Part shown: positions 34,985-43,780 of the stretch, piece after piece
How the letters are laid out: every line of letters begins with the position of its first letter
Numbering within the stretch: the first letter of the stretch is position 1
NCBI GenBank assembly: GCA_001983555.1
Contig: LJHE01000059.1
Coordinates: forward strand, 1 to 64,000
DNA: 64,000 bases
Direction of reading: 5' to 3'
From: Candidatus Epulonipiscioides gigas
GTDB taxonomy: Bacteria > Bacillota > Clostridia > Lachnospirales > Cellulosilyticaceae
Notes under the pieces: model-generated
Databases searched by the model: none
What the model saw: the letters and a program-made list of their open reading frames with translations, nothing else
Told to the model about the DNA's origin: nothing
Position numbers and translations under genes: made by a program

Positions 34985-35848
34985 ATGAAAGGAATTTTGC
35001 TTGCAGGTGGAAGTGGTACACGGTTATATCCTATTACAAAGGCAGTATCAAAACAACTTCTACCTATATATGATAAACCAATGATTTATTATCCTTTATC
35101 AACTTTAATGCTTGCAGACATAAAAGAAATTTTGATAATCTCCACTCCTTATGATTTACCAATGTATAAACAACTCTTAGGCGACGGAGCTCATATTGGA
35201 ATGAAATTTAGTTATAAAGTACAACAAGAACCACGAGGTTTGGCAGAAGCATTTATAATTGGTGAAGATTTTATTGGTCAAGATAGTGTTGCTCTTGTAT
35301 TAGGTGATAATGTTTTTTATGGACGAGGGTTTGGTAGTATATTAAAAAAAGCATCTACAAAAAATACAGGAGCTACTATATTTGCTTATCCTGTTGCAAA
35401 TCCTGTTGATTTTGGTGTAGTTGAATTTAATGAAAAGTTTGAGGCTATTTCAATAGAAGAAAAACCCCAAAATCCTAAATCAAAATATGCCATACCAGGA
35501 CTTTATTTTTATGATAATAATGTTATAACCATAGCAAAGAATATTAAGCCATCTGCAAGAGGTGAGCTTGAAATAAGCTCTGTCAATGATGCATATCTAA
35601 AACAAGGTAATTTATATACATCTATTTTAGGACGAGGATTTGCTTGGCTTGATACTGGTACAACTGATGGATTGATAGAAGCTGCTAGTTTTGTTAGAAC
35701 TGTTCAAAAAAGACAGGGTATGTATATTTCTTGCATAGAAGAAATCGCATGGCGCAATAGGTGGATAACTAAAAATGATTTAAGAGATCTTGCACAACCT
35801 TTACTTAAAACTGAATATGGTCAATATATTTTATCACTTATAGAATAA
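34985..35848 (+). CDS. rfbA: Glucose-1-phosphate thymidylyltransferase
   Basis: First step of dTDP-sugar (e.g. dTDP-rhamnose) synthesis: dTTP plus glucose-1-phosphate. The nucleotide-binding start [20 protein letters not shown] and [21 protein letters not shown] and [17 protein letters not shown] identify the family. 287 residues, complete. It is 45 bp upstream of rfbB with AAAGGCGGG before the ATG. The rfbC and rfbD genes that complete the pathway are not in this window. Confidence 0.95.
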   Translation: MKGILLAGGSGTRLYPITKAVSKQLLPIYDKPMIYYPLSTLMLADIKEILIISTPYDLPMYKQLLGDGAHIGMKFSYKVQQEPRGLAEAFIIGEDFIGQDSVALVLGDNVFYGRGFGSILKKASTKNTGATIFAYPVANPVDFGVVEFNEKFEAISIEEKPQNPKSKYAIPGLYFYDNNVITIAKNIKPSARGELEISSVNDAYLKQGNLYTSILGRGFAWLDTGTTDGLIEAASFVRTVQKRQGMYISCIEEIAWRNRWITKNDLRDLAQPLLKTEYGQYILSLIE

Positions 35849-35893
35849 ATCAATAATGCATAAAAATTTTAAAAATAGAGTAGGGTGGTTAAT

Positions 35894-36952
35894 ATGAAAA
35901 ATATTTTAGTAACAGGCGGAGCAGGTTTTATAGGCAGTAATTTTGTGAAATATATGTTAGAAAAATATGATTATAATATCATAAATTTAGATTTATTAAC
36001 TTATGCAGGTAGTTTAAATAATTTGACTGATGTAGATAAAAACAGGCATTATACTTTTATAAAAGGTGATATTAGAAATAGAGCATTACTAGAAAGAATA
36101 TTTGAAGAGTTTGTTATAGATACTGTAATCAATTTTGCTGCAGAATCACATGTGGATAGAAGTATTGATGGAGCAGAAATTTTTTTAAGCACAAATGTGT
36201 TAGGAACATATACTTTGCTCGATGTGGCAAAAGCAAACTGGAAGTTAACTCCAGAAGATAAATATTCAACAGAATATAAAAATGGCGTAAAATTTGTACA
36301 AATATCAACTGATGAAGTATACGGAGCATTAGGCAAAAATGGTAAATTTACAGAATTAACTCCTCTTAGTCCAAATAGCCCTTATTCTGCTTCAAAAGCC
36401 AGTGCAGATTTATTTGTACGTTCGTATCATGAAACTTTTGGATTACCCATTAACATTACTAGATGCTCTAATAATTATGGTCCAAATCAATTTCCAGAAA
36501 AACTTATACCTCTTATGATTAATAATTGCTTAAATAATATAAAGCTCCCTGTATATGGCGATGGCTTGCAAATTAGAGATTGGCTTCATGTTAGTGACCA
36601 TTGTTTAGGTATCGATTTAGTCCTTCATAAAGGTAAAGTTGGTGAAATTTATAATATTGGAGGCAATAATGAGAAAGCTAATATAGATATAGTAAAACTT
36701 ATTATAAAAACCCTTGGTAAAAGTGAGAGCTTAATTGAATATGTAAAAGATAGACTAGGTCATGATAGACGTTATGCTATAGATAATACTAAAATTTCTA
36801 CTGAGCTTGCTTTTCATCCAAAATATACTTTTGAAAGTGGAATAAAAGAAACTATAGATTGGTATTTAAAAAATCAAGATTGGATTGCAGAAATTTTAAC
36901 TAAAACTAGCAAGAATTGTCCCTCCTCTATAGGTGGAGAAATGAATTGCTAA
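35894..36952 (+). CDS. rfbB: dTDP-glucose 4,6-dehydratase with altered C-terminus
   Basis: Short-chain dehydrogenase converting dTDP-glucose to dTDP-4-keto-6-deoxyglucose. NAD-binding ILVTGGAGFIGSNFVKYM, the catalytic STDEVYGALG and YSASKASADLFVRSY, and the SNNYGPNQFPEKLIPLMI segment are intact. Start is the ATG at 35894 (AGGGTGG upstream) rather than the GTG at 35885. The last 17 codons and the TAA are provided by the family B mini-element inserted at 36901, giving the tail TSKNCPSSIGGEMNC in place of the native end. The core enzyme should still be active. Confidence 0.93.
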   Translation: MKNILVTGGAGFIGSNFVKYMLEKYDYNIINLDLLTYAGSLNNLTDVDKNRHYTFIKGDIRNRALLERIFEEFVIDTVINFAAESHVDRSIDGAEIFLSTNVLGTYTLLDVAKANWKLTPEDKYSTEYKNGVKFVQISTDEVYGALGKNGKFTELTPLSPNSPYSASKASADLFVRSYHETFGLPINITRCSNNYGPNQFPEKLIPLMINNCLNNIKLPVYGDGLQIRDWLHVSDHCLGIDLVLHKGKVGEIYNIGGNNEKANIDIVKLIIKTLGKSESLIEYVKDRLGHDRRYAIDNTKISTELAFHPKYTFESGIKETIDWYLKNQDWIAEILTKTSKNCPSSIGGEMNC

Positions 36953-36959
36953 AAATCTT

Positions 36960-36988
36960 TTGACTTTATAAACTAAATATAATATAAT
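36960..36988 (+). promoter_or_regulatory. Near-consensus promoter inside mini-element B1
   Basis: TTGACT (36960-36965), 17 bp, TATAAT (36983-36988). Copy 2 keeps the same spacing with TATGAT. Transcription would start near 36995, at the first base of the RNA-like segment. Confidence 0.7.
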
Positions 36989-36994
36989 CAGTTT

Positions 36995-37094
36995 ATAGTT
37001 CATGGTCGGGACGACCCGTAGAGCTTGCTAAATTACTGAACATTGGTTCAGCTTACGCAAGAAGCTCACACTTCTATAAGTGGGGGTAGTTCAC
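36995..37094 (+). ncRNA. Putative omega-RNA-like transcript of mini-element B1
   Basis: The segment from GTTCATGGTCGGGACGACCC to the right-end hairpin matches the region immediately 3' of the tnpB remnant at 53570-53911, where TnpB systems encode their guide-RNA scaffold. Stems visible: GGGTCG/CGACCC type near the start, GAACATTGGTTC, and the terminal ACTTCTATAAGT. In TnpB systems the guide would be the flanking bases after TTCAC (here starting ATTATATTCAG). Transcription is inferred. Confidence 0.5.
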
Positions 37095-37395
37095 ATTATA
37101 TTCAGAAATAAATAAATTATTCAAGCTCGCCTATCTTAAATGAGGTGAGATTTTTTTTTATAAAAGGAGCGAAACTAGCATAATGAATTTTAAGATAAAA
37201 GCAGATTTTGAACAAGCAGTAATAAAACGTTTATATAATTATGATTAAGAAAGTGAAATAGCTCAAATTATAAAGCAAATTAATAGGAATATCTTCTAAT
37301 AAGAAAATTGTTCTAAAAATAATTTTTATTAATATATATTTAAATAGTACTATTTAATATATATATAATTTTTAATTTGTGAAAGGAATATGAAT
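37095..37395. other. Gap with a terminator and a degenerate short frame
   Basis: A terminator-like hairpin (CTCGCCT/AGGTGAG, 37126-37149) is followed by eight or more T. After AAGGAGCG there is a 21-codon frame (37183-37248, MNFKIKADFEQAVIKRLYNYD) whose frame continues past the TAA for 16 more sensible codons (ESEIAQIIKQINRNIF), so it may be a remnant of a longer gene. The rest is AT-rich. Confidence 0.4.
37126..37149 (+). terminator. Terminator downstream of mini-element B1
   Basis: CTCGCCT pairs with AGGTGAG (one G-T), loop ATCTTAAATG, then ATTTTTTTTT. It may have been the original rfbB terminator and could also end the B1 transcript. Confidence 0.65.
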
Positions 37396-38601
37396 ATGAG
37401 TATTGAAAAACAACTACAAGATATTGAACAATATGTAATAGAGTTAAGAAGATGGTTTCATATGCATCCTGAACTTTCTTTGAAAGAAGAAAAAACATCG
37501 GCTAAAATTAAAGAGGAGCTTGATAAAATAGGAATTCCTTATGAAGCTGGATTTATAAATAGTTTTCATCCTAATGAAAAAGAGTATAGTATTATAGCCA
37601 CTATTGAAGGTACGCTAGTAAGTGATAAGAAATTAGGAATTAGAGCTGACTTTGATGCACTTCCTGTTAGCGAAGATACTGGTCTTTCGTTTTGCTCGAC
37701 ACATGAAGGCGTTATGCATGCTTGTGGTCACGATGCTCATGCTGCCATGTTACTTGGAGCTGGTAAAATTATATGGGAAAATAAAGATAAACTTGCTGGC
37801 ACAGTTAAACTTTTATTTCAAGCAGCTGAAGAAATTGGTGGGGGCTCTGGTGTTAATTCTATAATTAATGAGCTTGAAAAAACTGGTGGTTTGGATAATG
37901 TAATTGGCATACATATATGGTCTGCAATTCCAGCAGGTCAAATCTTACTAAAAGATGAAACAATTTTTGCAGGAACTGGAAGTATTAAATATTTGATTAC
38001 TGGAAAAGGTGGACATGGAGCAAGACCTGACTTAGTTCATGATCCAATTAAAGCAGCTTGTGATATGGTAACGAATTTATCACGTATTCCATCTAACTTT
38101 TATAATGTGCTTGATAATTCAGTAGTAGCGATTTGTCATTTTGAAAGTGGTTCTCTTGGTAATATATTCCCTGATACAGCTAAAATTAGAGGTGGTTATC
38201 GATATTTTAATCCTGGCGGACATATAGACATTAGAAGAGCTATACATAAAGTAGCTGCAGCAACTGCCATAATGCATGATGTAAAAATTGAAGTTATTGA
38301 AGATGCAGAAAAAGAAGTATTAGCTCCTATTTATAATACTCCAGAATTAATTGCTCCTGCACGAGAATTAGTATCTAATATTGATGGATTAGAACTGTGT
38401 GCTCAAAAAACACCTATTTCTGCAAGTGATAACTTTGGTAAAATTCTTGATAAATATAAAGGATTTTATGCTATTTTAGGGGCTGGAAAACCAAATGAAG
38501 AAATTTATCCACAACATAATCCTAAATTTGATATTGATGAGACTGTATTAATTAAAGGTAGCGAATTTATGGTTAAATACGCTCTAAATTATTTTAATTA
38601 A
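37396..38601 (+). CDS. M20D-family amidohydrolase / aminoacylase
   Basis: Metallo-amidohydrolase of the IAA-amino acid hydrolase/AbgB-type group that cleaves N-acyl amino acids or related amides. Metal ligands are in MHACGHDAHAAMLLGA (Cys/His pair) and AAEEIGGGSG; FHMHPELSLKEEKTS at the start and the GKGGHGARPDLVHDPI dimerisation-domain motif are present. ATG at 37396 fits the AAAGGA site better than the ATG at 37390. About 401 residues. The permease gene 57 bp downstream suggests that uptake and hydrolysis of the same substrate are linked. Confidence 0.88.
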   Translation: MSIEKQLQDIEQYVIELRRWFHMHPELSLKEEKTSAKIKEELDKIGIPYEAGFINSFHPNEKEYSIIATIEGTLVSDKKLGIRADFDALPVSEDTGLSFCSTHEGVMHACGHDAHAAMLLGAGKIIWENKDKLAGTVKLLFQAAEEIGGGSGVNSIINELEKTGGLDNVIGIHIWSAIPAGQILLKDETIFAGTGSIKYLITGKGGHGARPDLVHDPIKAACDMVTNLSRIPSNFYNVLDNSVVAICHFESGSLGNIFPDTAKIRGGYRYFNPGGHIDIRRAIHKVAAATAIMHDVKIEVIEDAEKEVLAPIYNTPELIAPARELVSNIDGLELCAQKTPISASDNFGKILDKYKGFYAILGAGKPNEEIYPQHNPKFDIDETVLIKGSEFMVKYALNYFN

Positions 38602-38658
38602 TATTTATGAATTTTACCGAGAGAATATTATGTGCTCTTGTAACAGGAGGTATTTATT

Positions 38659-40062
38659 ATGGAGAAGAAAAAACATTTTACCATGCCACATTTATTTTGG
38701 ATTATGATGGGATTACTTGTACTAGTGAGCTGTTTAACATACATAGTTCCAGCAGGTCAATTTGGTTATAATTCTGAAACTGGTGCAATAATACCAGAAC
38801 AATTCACTTATTTAGACAAACAAAATCCTGTTGGCATATGGAGCATGTTTATGTTAATGCTTCAAGGATTGATTGATTCGGGCTTAGTTATTTGGGTTGT
38901 ATTAACAAGTGGTGCTATGACAGCAGTTGTTATGAGCACAGGAGCATTTGATGAGTTTTTAAACTGGGCAATTTATAAATTAAAAGATAAGAATGAAAAT
39001 ATTATTATTGGTATAATGTTTGTACTTATGACCTATTTAGGTGCATTTGGAGGCACAGATGCTCTGATTGCAGTAGTACCTATCGGAGTTATGTTTGCTA
39101 AAAAATTGAAATTAGATCCTATTTGTGCTATGGGAGTATCAACTTTTGCTACATTATTAGGCTTTGGTACTGGTCCTATTAAACAATCTACTACACAACT
39201 ACTTATGGAAGTAGACATATATGGAGCATTCTTTACTATGTTCATTTCAATGAACTTTTTTATGATTATTGGATTTTTATTTTTACTTGCATATATTAAA
39301 AAAATTAGAAAAAACCCAACTAAATCCTTAATGTATTCTGAAGGTTGGACTCCAAATGACTCTGGAACTAATGAAAATTTGACAGAACCAAAAGAAACTA
39401 AACTTACTTTGCGAACCATATTAATTATGATAACATTTTTAGGTCAATATGTTATTTTAGTAGTATATCCGTTAGTAATAGGTGACACTTCAGGAGTGTT
39501 TGCTCTTATGGTAGCTACAAGCGTTCTAGCAGCAATTATTTGCGGATTTATTGGAAATTTTTCATTTGATAAAATTGGTAATGAGTTTGCAAAAGGTCTT
39601 GGTGAGCTCGCATTTATAGGTTTTGTAATTGGTCTTGCAAAGGTTATTTCATTAGTATTAGTTGAAGGTATGATTATGGATACTATAGTTTATACTTTAA
39701 CTAAACCATTAATGGATTTATCTAAATCTATTGCATCTATTGGGATAACGGGAGTTATTTCAGTATTAAACTTACTTATTCCTTCTGCAATATCTAAGGC
39801 TGCTATGTTGACTCCTATTTTAAAACCTATAACTGAAGCATTAAGCATACCTGCAGAGCTTGCAGTTCAAGCATTTCAGTATGGAGATGGATTTACCAAT
39901 ATGTTTTCTCCGTTTTTAGGATGGACAGTTGGTTCTTGTGTACTGGCTGGCATTCCATTTCCAAAATGGATTAGATGGGTATTCCCTAAAGTATTAGTTT
40001 TTATAGGTATTTCATTTGTAATTATGTTTATATTAACTGAAACAGGTTGGACAGCGTTTTAA
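38659..40062 (+). CDS. YfcC-family (DcuC-like) membrane transporter
   Basis: 467-residue carrier with about 12 hydrophobic helices and the YfcC/ArsB-NhaD-type sequence VPAGQFGYN near the start, TYLGAFGGTDALIAVVPIG and LLIPSAISKAAMLTPILKP. The family is annotated as C4-dicarboxylate or basic amino-acid/peptide transporters; the exact substrate is uncertain. Often paired with M20 peptidases or arginine deiminase genes, and here with an M20D hydrolase, so an acylated amino acid or small peptide is a fair guess. AGGAGGT precedes the ATG. Confidence 0.85.
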   Translation: MEKKKHFTMPHLFWIMMGLLVLVSCLTYIVPAGQFGYNSETGAIIPEQFTYLDKQNPVGIWSMFMLMLQGLIDSGLVIWVVLTSGAMTAVVMSTGAFDEFLNWAIYKLKDKNENIIIGIMFVLMTYLGAFGGTDALIAVVPIGVMFAKKLKLDPICAMGVSTFATLLGFGTGPIKQSTTQLLMEVDIYGAFFTMFISMNFFMIIGFLFLLAYIKKIRKNPTKSLMYSEGWTPNDSGTNENLTEPKETKLTLRTILIMITFLGQYVILVVYPLVIGDTSGVFALMVATSVLAAIICGFIGNFSFDKIGNEFAKGLGELAFIGFVIGLAKVISLVLVEGMIMDTIVYTLTKPLMDLSKSIASIGITGVISVLNLLIPSAISKAAMLTPILKPITEALSIPAELAVQAFQYGDGFTNMFSPFLGWTVGSCVLAGIPFPKWIRWVFPKVLVFIGISFVIMFILTETGWTAF

Positions 40063-40368
40063 ATCGCTGCCTTCTTTTGTTTATTAATTCTCATGTTATT
40101 ATATATAGGTTGTTGATTAATTCATTTACTTTGGAAATAGTGAACATATTACACTATATTCCAAAGATATTTTTGCCAAACAATATTATTTTGTTTTTTT
40201 AATACTTCGTCTATGAGGTATGCACTTAAGCACCATTTTACATAAAAAAGAATATAAAAACTTTCGTGCATTTGTCCTATCTTAGGTTATTATATACTAT
40301 ATATTTTTAATAAATTTGTGATATAATTAATTTGTTCTTAAAAAATTATAAGAAGGGTTGATTTCAAT
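40063..40368. other. Intergenic gap with one strong hairpin
   Basis: A long stem at 40129-40166 is the only clear structure. Downstream lie AT-rich bases with TATAATT-like motifs before the MalY gene. No open frame of note. Confidence 0.4.
40129..40166 (+). terminator. Terminator-like hairpin after the YfcC gene
   Basis: CTTTGGAAATAGTG pairs with CACTATATTCCAAAG around AACATATTA, with one mismatch, followed by ATATTTTT. Confidence 0.6.
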
Positions 40369-41541
40369 ATGTATGATTTTAAAACTGTAATAGACAGAAG
40401 CAATACAGGAGCTGCAAAGACTAGTTTAAACTTTATTAAAACAAATTTTGACTTAAATTATTATGACGATACTATTTCTATGTGGGTTGCGGATATGGAT
40501 TTTGCTTGTGCTCCTGAAATTATTGAAGCATTACAAAAACGAATAGAGCGGCTTATATTTGGCTATACTGAAAGGTCTTCTATATATTATGAAAGTATTA
40601 TAAATTGGTATGATAGAAGGCACAATATGAAGATAAAAAAAGACTGGTTAGTTTTTAGTCCAGGGACAGTGCTTGCTATTCGTAATTGTTTGCGAGCATT
40701 AACAAATGAAGGTGATGGCATAATTATTCAACCGCCTGTATACTATCCATTTGAGCAATCAATTAAAGCCACAAATCGTAAAGTAATTTATAATGAATTA
40801 TTACGAGATAACAATAATAATTATAGCATAGACTTTGAAGATTTTGAGCAAAAATGTAAAGACCCTAGTACCAAAATGTTTATTTATTGCAATCCTCATA
40901 ATCCAGTCGGACGTATTTGGACTAAAGAAGATACACAACGTTTATTAGATATTTGTGCAGAAAATAATATAATTGTATTTGCTGATGAAATACATTGTGA
41001 CCTTATTCGTAATGGTGAAATTTTTACATCTGCATTAAATTTAAATCATGATGAAAATATAGTTGTAGCTACTGCTGTTAATAAAACTTTTAATGTTGCT
41101 GGATTACAGATCACAAATTTAGTAATGCCAAATATCGCTTTAAAAGATAAATTAAACGAATATACTGGAAGGATAGATATAACGCCTTTTGCACTAGAAA
41201 CAACAATTGCAGCTTATAATAATGCAGAAGAATGGGTACATCAATTAAACAATGTTTTGGATGAAAATATAGATTATATTGATAACTTTATAAAAGAGAA
41301 GCTCCCTAAAATCAAATTTGTAAAACCTCAAGGTACTTATTTGATATGGCTAGATTTTAGTGAATATCAAGAAAAAGGGCAAGAATTATTGGTTAAAATT
41401 GCAGACGAAGCTCATCTTATTCTTGAAAGTGGAAGTTTATTTGGAGCTAACGGAAAAGATTTTATACGTATGAATATTTCCTGTCCAACACATGTGATAA
41501 TAGAAGTAATGAATAGATTATATAAAGTGTTTGGGAAGTAA
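40369..41541 (+). CDS. MalY/PatB-type aminotransferase, cystathionine beta-lyase
   Basis: PLP enzyme of fold type I, class II aminotransferase-like, typically a C-S beta-lyase. The start (DRSNTGAAKTSLNF...MWVADMDFACAPEI) is the PatB/MalY signature. PLP contacts: CNPHNPVGRIWTKED, FADEIHCDLI and the lysine in TAVNKTFNVAGLQ. 390 residues, normal. AGAAGGG lies upstream. Followed by hairpin repeat R. It would release homocysteine or H2S, pyruvate and ammonia from cystathionine or cysteine. Confidence 0.9.
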   Translation: MYDFKTVIDRSNTGAAKTSLNFIKTNFDLNYYDDTISMWVADMDFACAPEIIEALQKRIERLIFGYTERSSIYYESIINWYDRRHNMKIKKDWLVFSPGTVLAIRNCLRALTNEGDGIIIQPPVYYPFEQSIKATNRKVIYNELLRDNNNNYSIDFEDFEQKCKDPSTKMFIYCNPHNPVGRIWTKEDTQRLLDICAENNIIVFADEIHCDLIRNGEIFTSALNLNHDENIVVATAVNKTFNVAGLQITNLVMPNIALKDKLNEYTGRIDITPFALETTIAAYNNAEEWVHQLNNVLDENIDYIDNFIKEKLPKIKFVKPQGTYLIWLDFSEYQEKGQELLVKIADEAHLILESGSLFGANGKDFIRMNISCPTHVIIEVMNRLYKVFGK

Positions 41542-41605
41542 CAGAATTCGATTTAGTAGGAAAAATTTAAAAATCTAGGTAAAAAGTTAATTACAGATTG
41601 CAAAA

Positions 41606-41650
41606 AGGGGCATCGTCTAGGATTATTTTTTCCTAAAAGCGATAGCCCCT
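41606..41650. repeat. Long hairpin repeat R, copy 2
   Basis: AGGGGCATCGTCTAGGA ... TCCTAAAAGCGATAGCCCCT, same centre as 33480-33523. Changes in the outer stem are partly compensated (T/A to C/G), which indicates selection on pairing. Lies between convergent genes. Confidence 0.7.
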
Positions 41651-41697
41651 TATTCATATAACTAAGATATTTTTAAGTAGTAATTATAGAGATTAAT

Positions 41698-42732
41698 CTA
41701 ATTGTGAGCAATACGGTGATTATCGGAATAAACATACATAATTTTTTCTTTATGAGTAGTTTTTTCTATTAACCGATTTTTATCATCATAAACATACTCA
41801 CTGTTATTGTCTTTTAATAAGTTTCCATTATTATCATAATCATATTTAAAGATATAATAAGTATTAATAAAGTTATCATAACTTTGAGATAAGCTATCTA
41901 TTTTACCATCTGCTCTGTAATTATAATGTGTGTACACAACGTCTTGCATAACTACACAATCTTCGATTAATTGATTTTGTGAATTAAATTCAAATGTTTT
42001 AATAGTTTGAAGAGCACATTCTTCTTCTGACTCGGCTTTAAAGGAATATTTAGCTCGAGCATATATTTTACCATCATCACAATATTGTATAAATTCTATA
42101 TAGTCATCTGCTTCTACAAAATTTTCTGAATGTAAATTAGGTACACAATATTCTTTATATATTTTAGAAAGATTGTTATAAAAGGATTGATTTAATTTAT
42201 CTTTTTGTTCTGAAGTTAAATTATCTTCATTTTCAAATGAAAATAAAATTTGATAATATTGTTTTTCGACTTCTCCTGTTTTGATATTAGTACAAATAAT
42301 GTCAGAGAGCATATTATAATTGTCATATATGTAATCAACTATAAACTGCTCATTAGATTCTTTAATTAGATATCCATCATTGTTATATTCTTTAGAATGA
42401 AATGTCGTATTATCTATCATTTCTTGAATTTTTATTAAATTATTATTTTCATTGTAATCATAAATAGTAATATAGTTATTATTCTTAATTTCTTTAATTT
42501 TATTGCCGTTATTATCATAAAAATATTCTACAACTTGTTCTAGTTCATATTCATCTTTTTCATCGGGAAGAGCATAAACATATTCTTCTAATATTAAATT
42601 TTCATCTTTAACAATATTAAAGTCAAAATATAGTGTATCAATTAAAGTATCATCTTGTATAGCTTGTGCTATCTGAGCAGGTGTCAAAGCCAATAAAGTT
42701 AAAACGCTAGCTATAAATTTTTTGTTTTTCAT
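41698..42732 (-). CDS. Secreted YD-repeat (RHS-like) protein
   Basis: 344 residues with a signal peptide (MKNKKFIASVLTLLALTPAQIAQA, cleavage near AQA). The body consists of degenerate YD repeats: YFYDNNGNKIKEIKN, IYDYNENNNLIKIQEM, YNNDGYLIKES and, at the end, YDNNGNLLKDNNSEYVYDDK. Such repeats form beta-strand shells in RHS proteins, but the toxin or core domain of true RHS proteins is absent. Probably an exported surface or periplasm-facing protein of unknown role. AGGAG upstream. Confidence 0.7.
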   Translation of the reverse strand: MKNKKFIASVLTLLALTPAQIAQAIQDDTLIDTLYFDFNIVKDENLILEEYVYALPDEKDEYELEQVVEYFYDNNGNKIKEIKNNNYITIYDYNENNNLIKIQEMIDNTTFHSKEYNNDGYLIKESNEQFIVDYIYDNYNMLSDIICTNIKTGEVEKQYYQILFSFENEDNLTSEQKDKLNQSFYNNLSKIYKEYCVPNLHSENFVEADDYIEFIQYCDDGKIYARAKYSFKAESEEECALQTIKTFEFNSQNQLIEDCVVMQDVVYTHYNYRADGKIDSLSQSYDNFINTYYIFKYDYDNNGNLLKDNNSEYVYDDKNRLIEKTTHKEKIMYVYSDNHRIAHN

Positions 42733-42765
42733 ATTTCATTTCTCCTATTAAATTAAGTAATATAA

Positions 42766-43635
42766 TTATTTTTCGTCAGTTGTATGAATAAAACCTCTAC
42801 CGTTTCCAATTACTTGAGCAGTTTCTGAAATTGTCATAAATGCATGCTCATCTATAGACGATACAATTTGTTTTAATTTTGCAACTTCTCTAACATTTAT
42901 CATTGTATATAAAATCATTTTTTGAGAATGAGTATATCCGCCAGTTGCAGGAACTATGGTTACTCCACGGTTTAGCTCTTTTATAATAGTACTACATATT
43001 TCTTCAGCATGTTCTGGAGCTAATATAATTGTCCCTGTACGTCTACGGTTTAATCCATCTACTATCAAATTTGTAGCTTTAGATGATACAAACATACTTA
43101 TTGCAGTCATTACTGCTAAGTCTATACTAAAAAAGTATGCCGCTGCAGCCATTACAAATATATTAATTATAAATGAGGTGCTCCCCATACTAAATGAAAA
43201 TAATTTATTTAGTATTTTTGCTACTATATCTATTCCGCCAGTTGAACCACCTGTACGAAATATCATACCAACTCCAATACCATTTATTAAACCACCCATT
43301 ACTACTACTGTAAGATCAGAAGAAAGTGGAATAGTAAAATCTTTTGTAACTTCTAGCCAAAAAGCTGACAGTAGCATACCCACTAGGCTAAAAGCCAAAA
43401 AAGGTTTAGATAAATATTTTACCGCTACAATAAAAATAGGAATATTTAATACAATTGTTAGAATACTTAAGTTAAGTCCAAACATAAAGTGCAACATTAG
43501 AGATATTCCGCTAATTCCTCCACTTATTAGTTTATTTGGAGCAAGTACCCCATTGATTGCAAGTGAAACTAAAAAAGTTCCAACTATTAGAAAAAAAATT
43601 GTATCTGTATATTTATATTTCAAAATTTTATTCAT
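42766..43635 (-). CDS. YitT family membrane protein (DUF161/DUF2179)
   Basis: 289 residues: five or six N-terminal membrane helices (residues 13-170) with INGVLAPNKLISGGISGISLML and FRTGGSTGGIDIVAKILNK, then a cytosolic DUF2179 domain of about 90 residues (RGVTIVPATGGYTHSQKMILYTMINVREVAKLK). Typical length and architecture. The family is widespread in Bacillota; transport function is suspected but not established. AAGGAGAC precedes the start. Monocistronic. Confidence 0.9.
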   Translation of the reverse strand: MNKILKYKYTDTIFFLIVGTFLVSLAINGVLAPNKLISGGISGISLMLHFMFGLNLSILTIVLNIPIFIVAVKYLSKPFLAFSLVGMLLSAFWLEVTKDFTIPLSSDLTVVVMGGLINGIGVGMIFRTGGSTGGIDIVAKILNKLFSFSMGSTSFIINIFVMAAAAYFFSIDLAVMTAISMFVSSKATNLIVDGLNRRRTGTIILAPEHAEEICSTIIKELNRGVTIVPATGGYTHSQKMILYTMINVREVAKLKQIVSSIDEHAFMTISETAQVIGNGRGFIHTTDEK

Positions 43636-43735
43636 AAAAAGTCTCCTTTGTTATGTAATTTGCAATTAAAATTTAACATATTCTTAGAATAAAATCAATA
43701 CTTTTGAAACAATTGGTAAAAATTTATAAAAAAAT

Positions 43736-43761
43736 AGACTATAGACAACGGCCTACAGTCT
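43736..43761 (-). terminator. Terminator of the methyltransferase gene
   Basis: On the minus strand AGACTGTAG pairs with CTATAGTCT (one mismatch), followed by ATTTTTTT. It lies 20 bp past the stop at 43781. Confidence 0.7.
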
Positions 43762-43780
43762 CAGATATGATTATAATTTT

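Larger units (their letters stand above)
36901..37094 (+). mobile_element. Family B mini-element copy 1 (194 bp), no tnpB
   Basis: Aligns end to end with the reverse complement of 62785-62979 (195 bp). The left end follows TTTAAC and has the hairpin TCCTCTATAGGTGGA; the right end is the hairpin ACTTCTATAAGTGGGGG followed by TAGTTCAC. The right 100 bp match the scaffold next to the tnpB remnant at 53244-53911. No protein frame fits. The left end overlaps the rfbB 3' end. Confidence 0.8.

Noticed and set aside
37183-37248. 21-residue peptide gene after rfbB
   Set aside because: Has a fair ribosome binding site, but the frame continues sensibly past the stop, so it looks like a remnant; kept only as a note in the intergenic entry.
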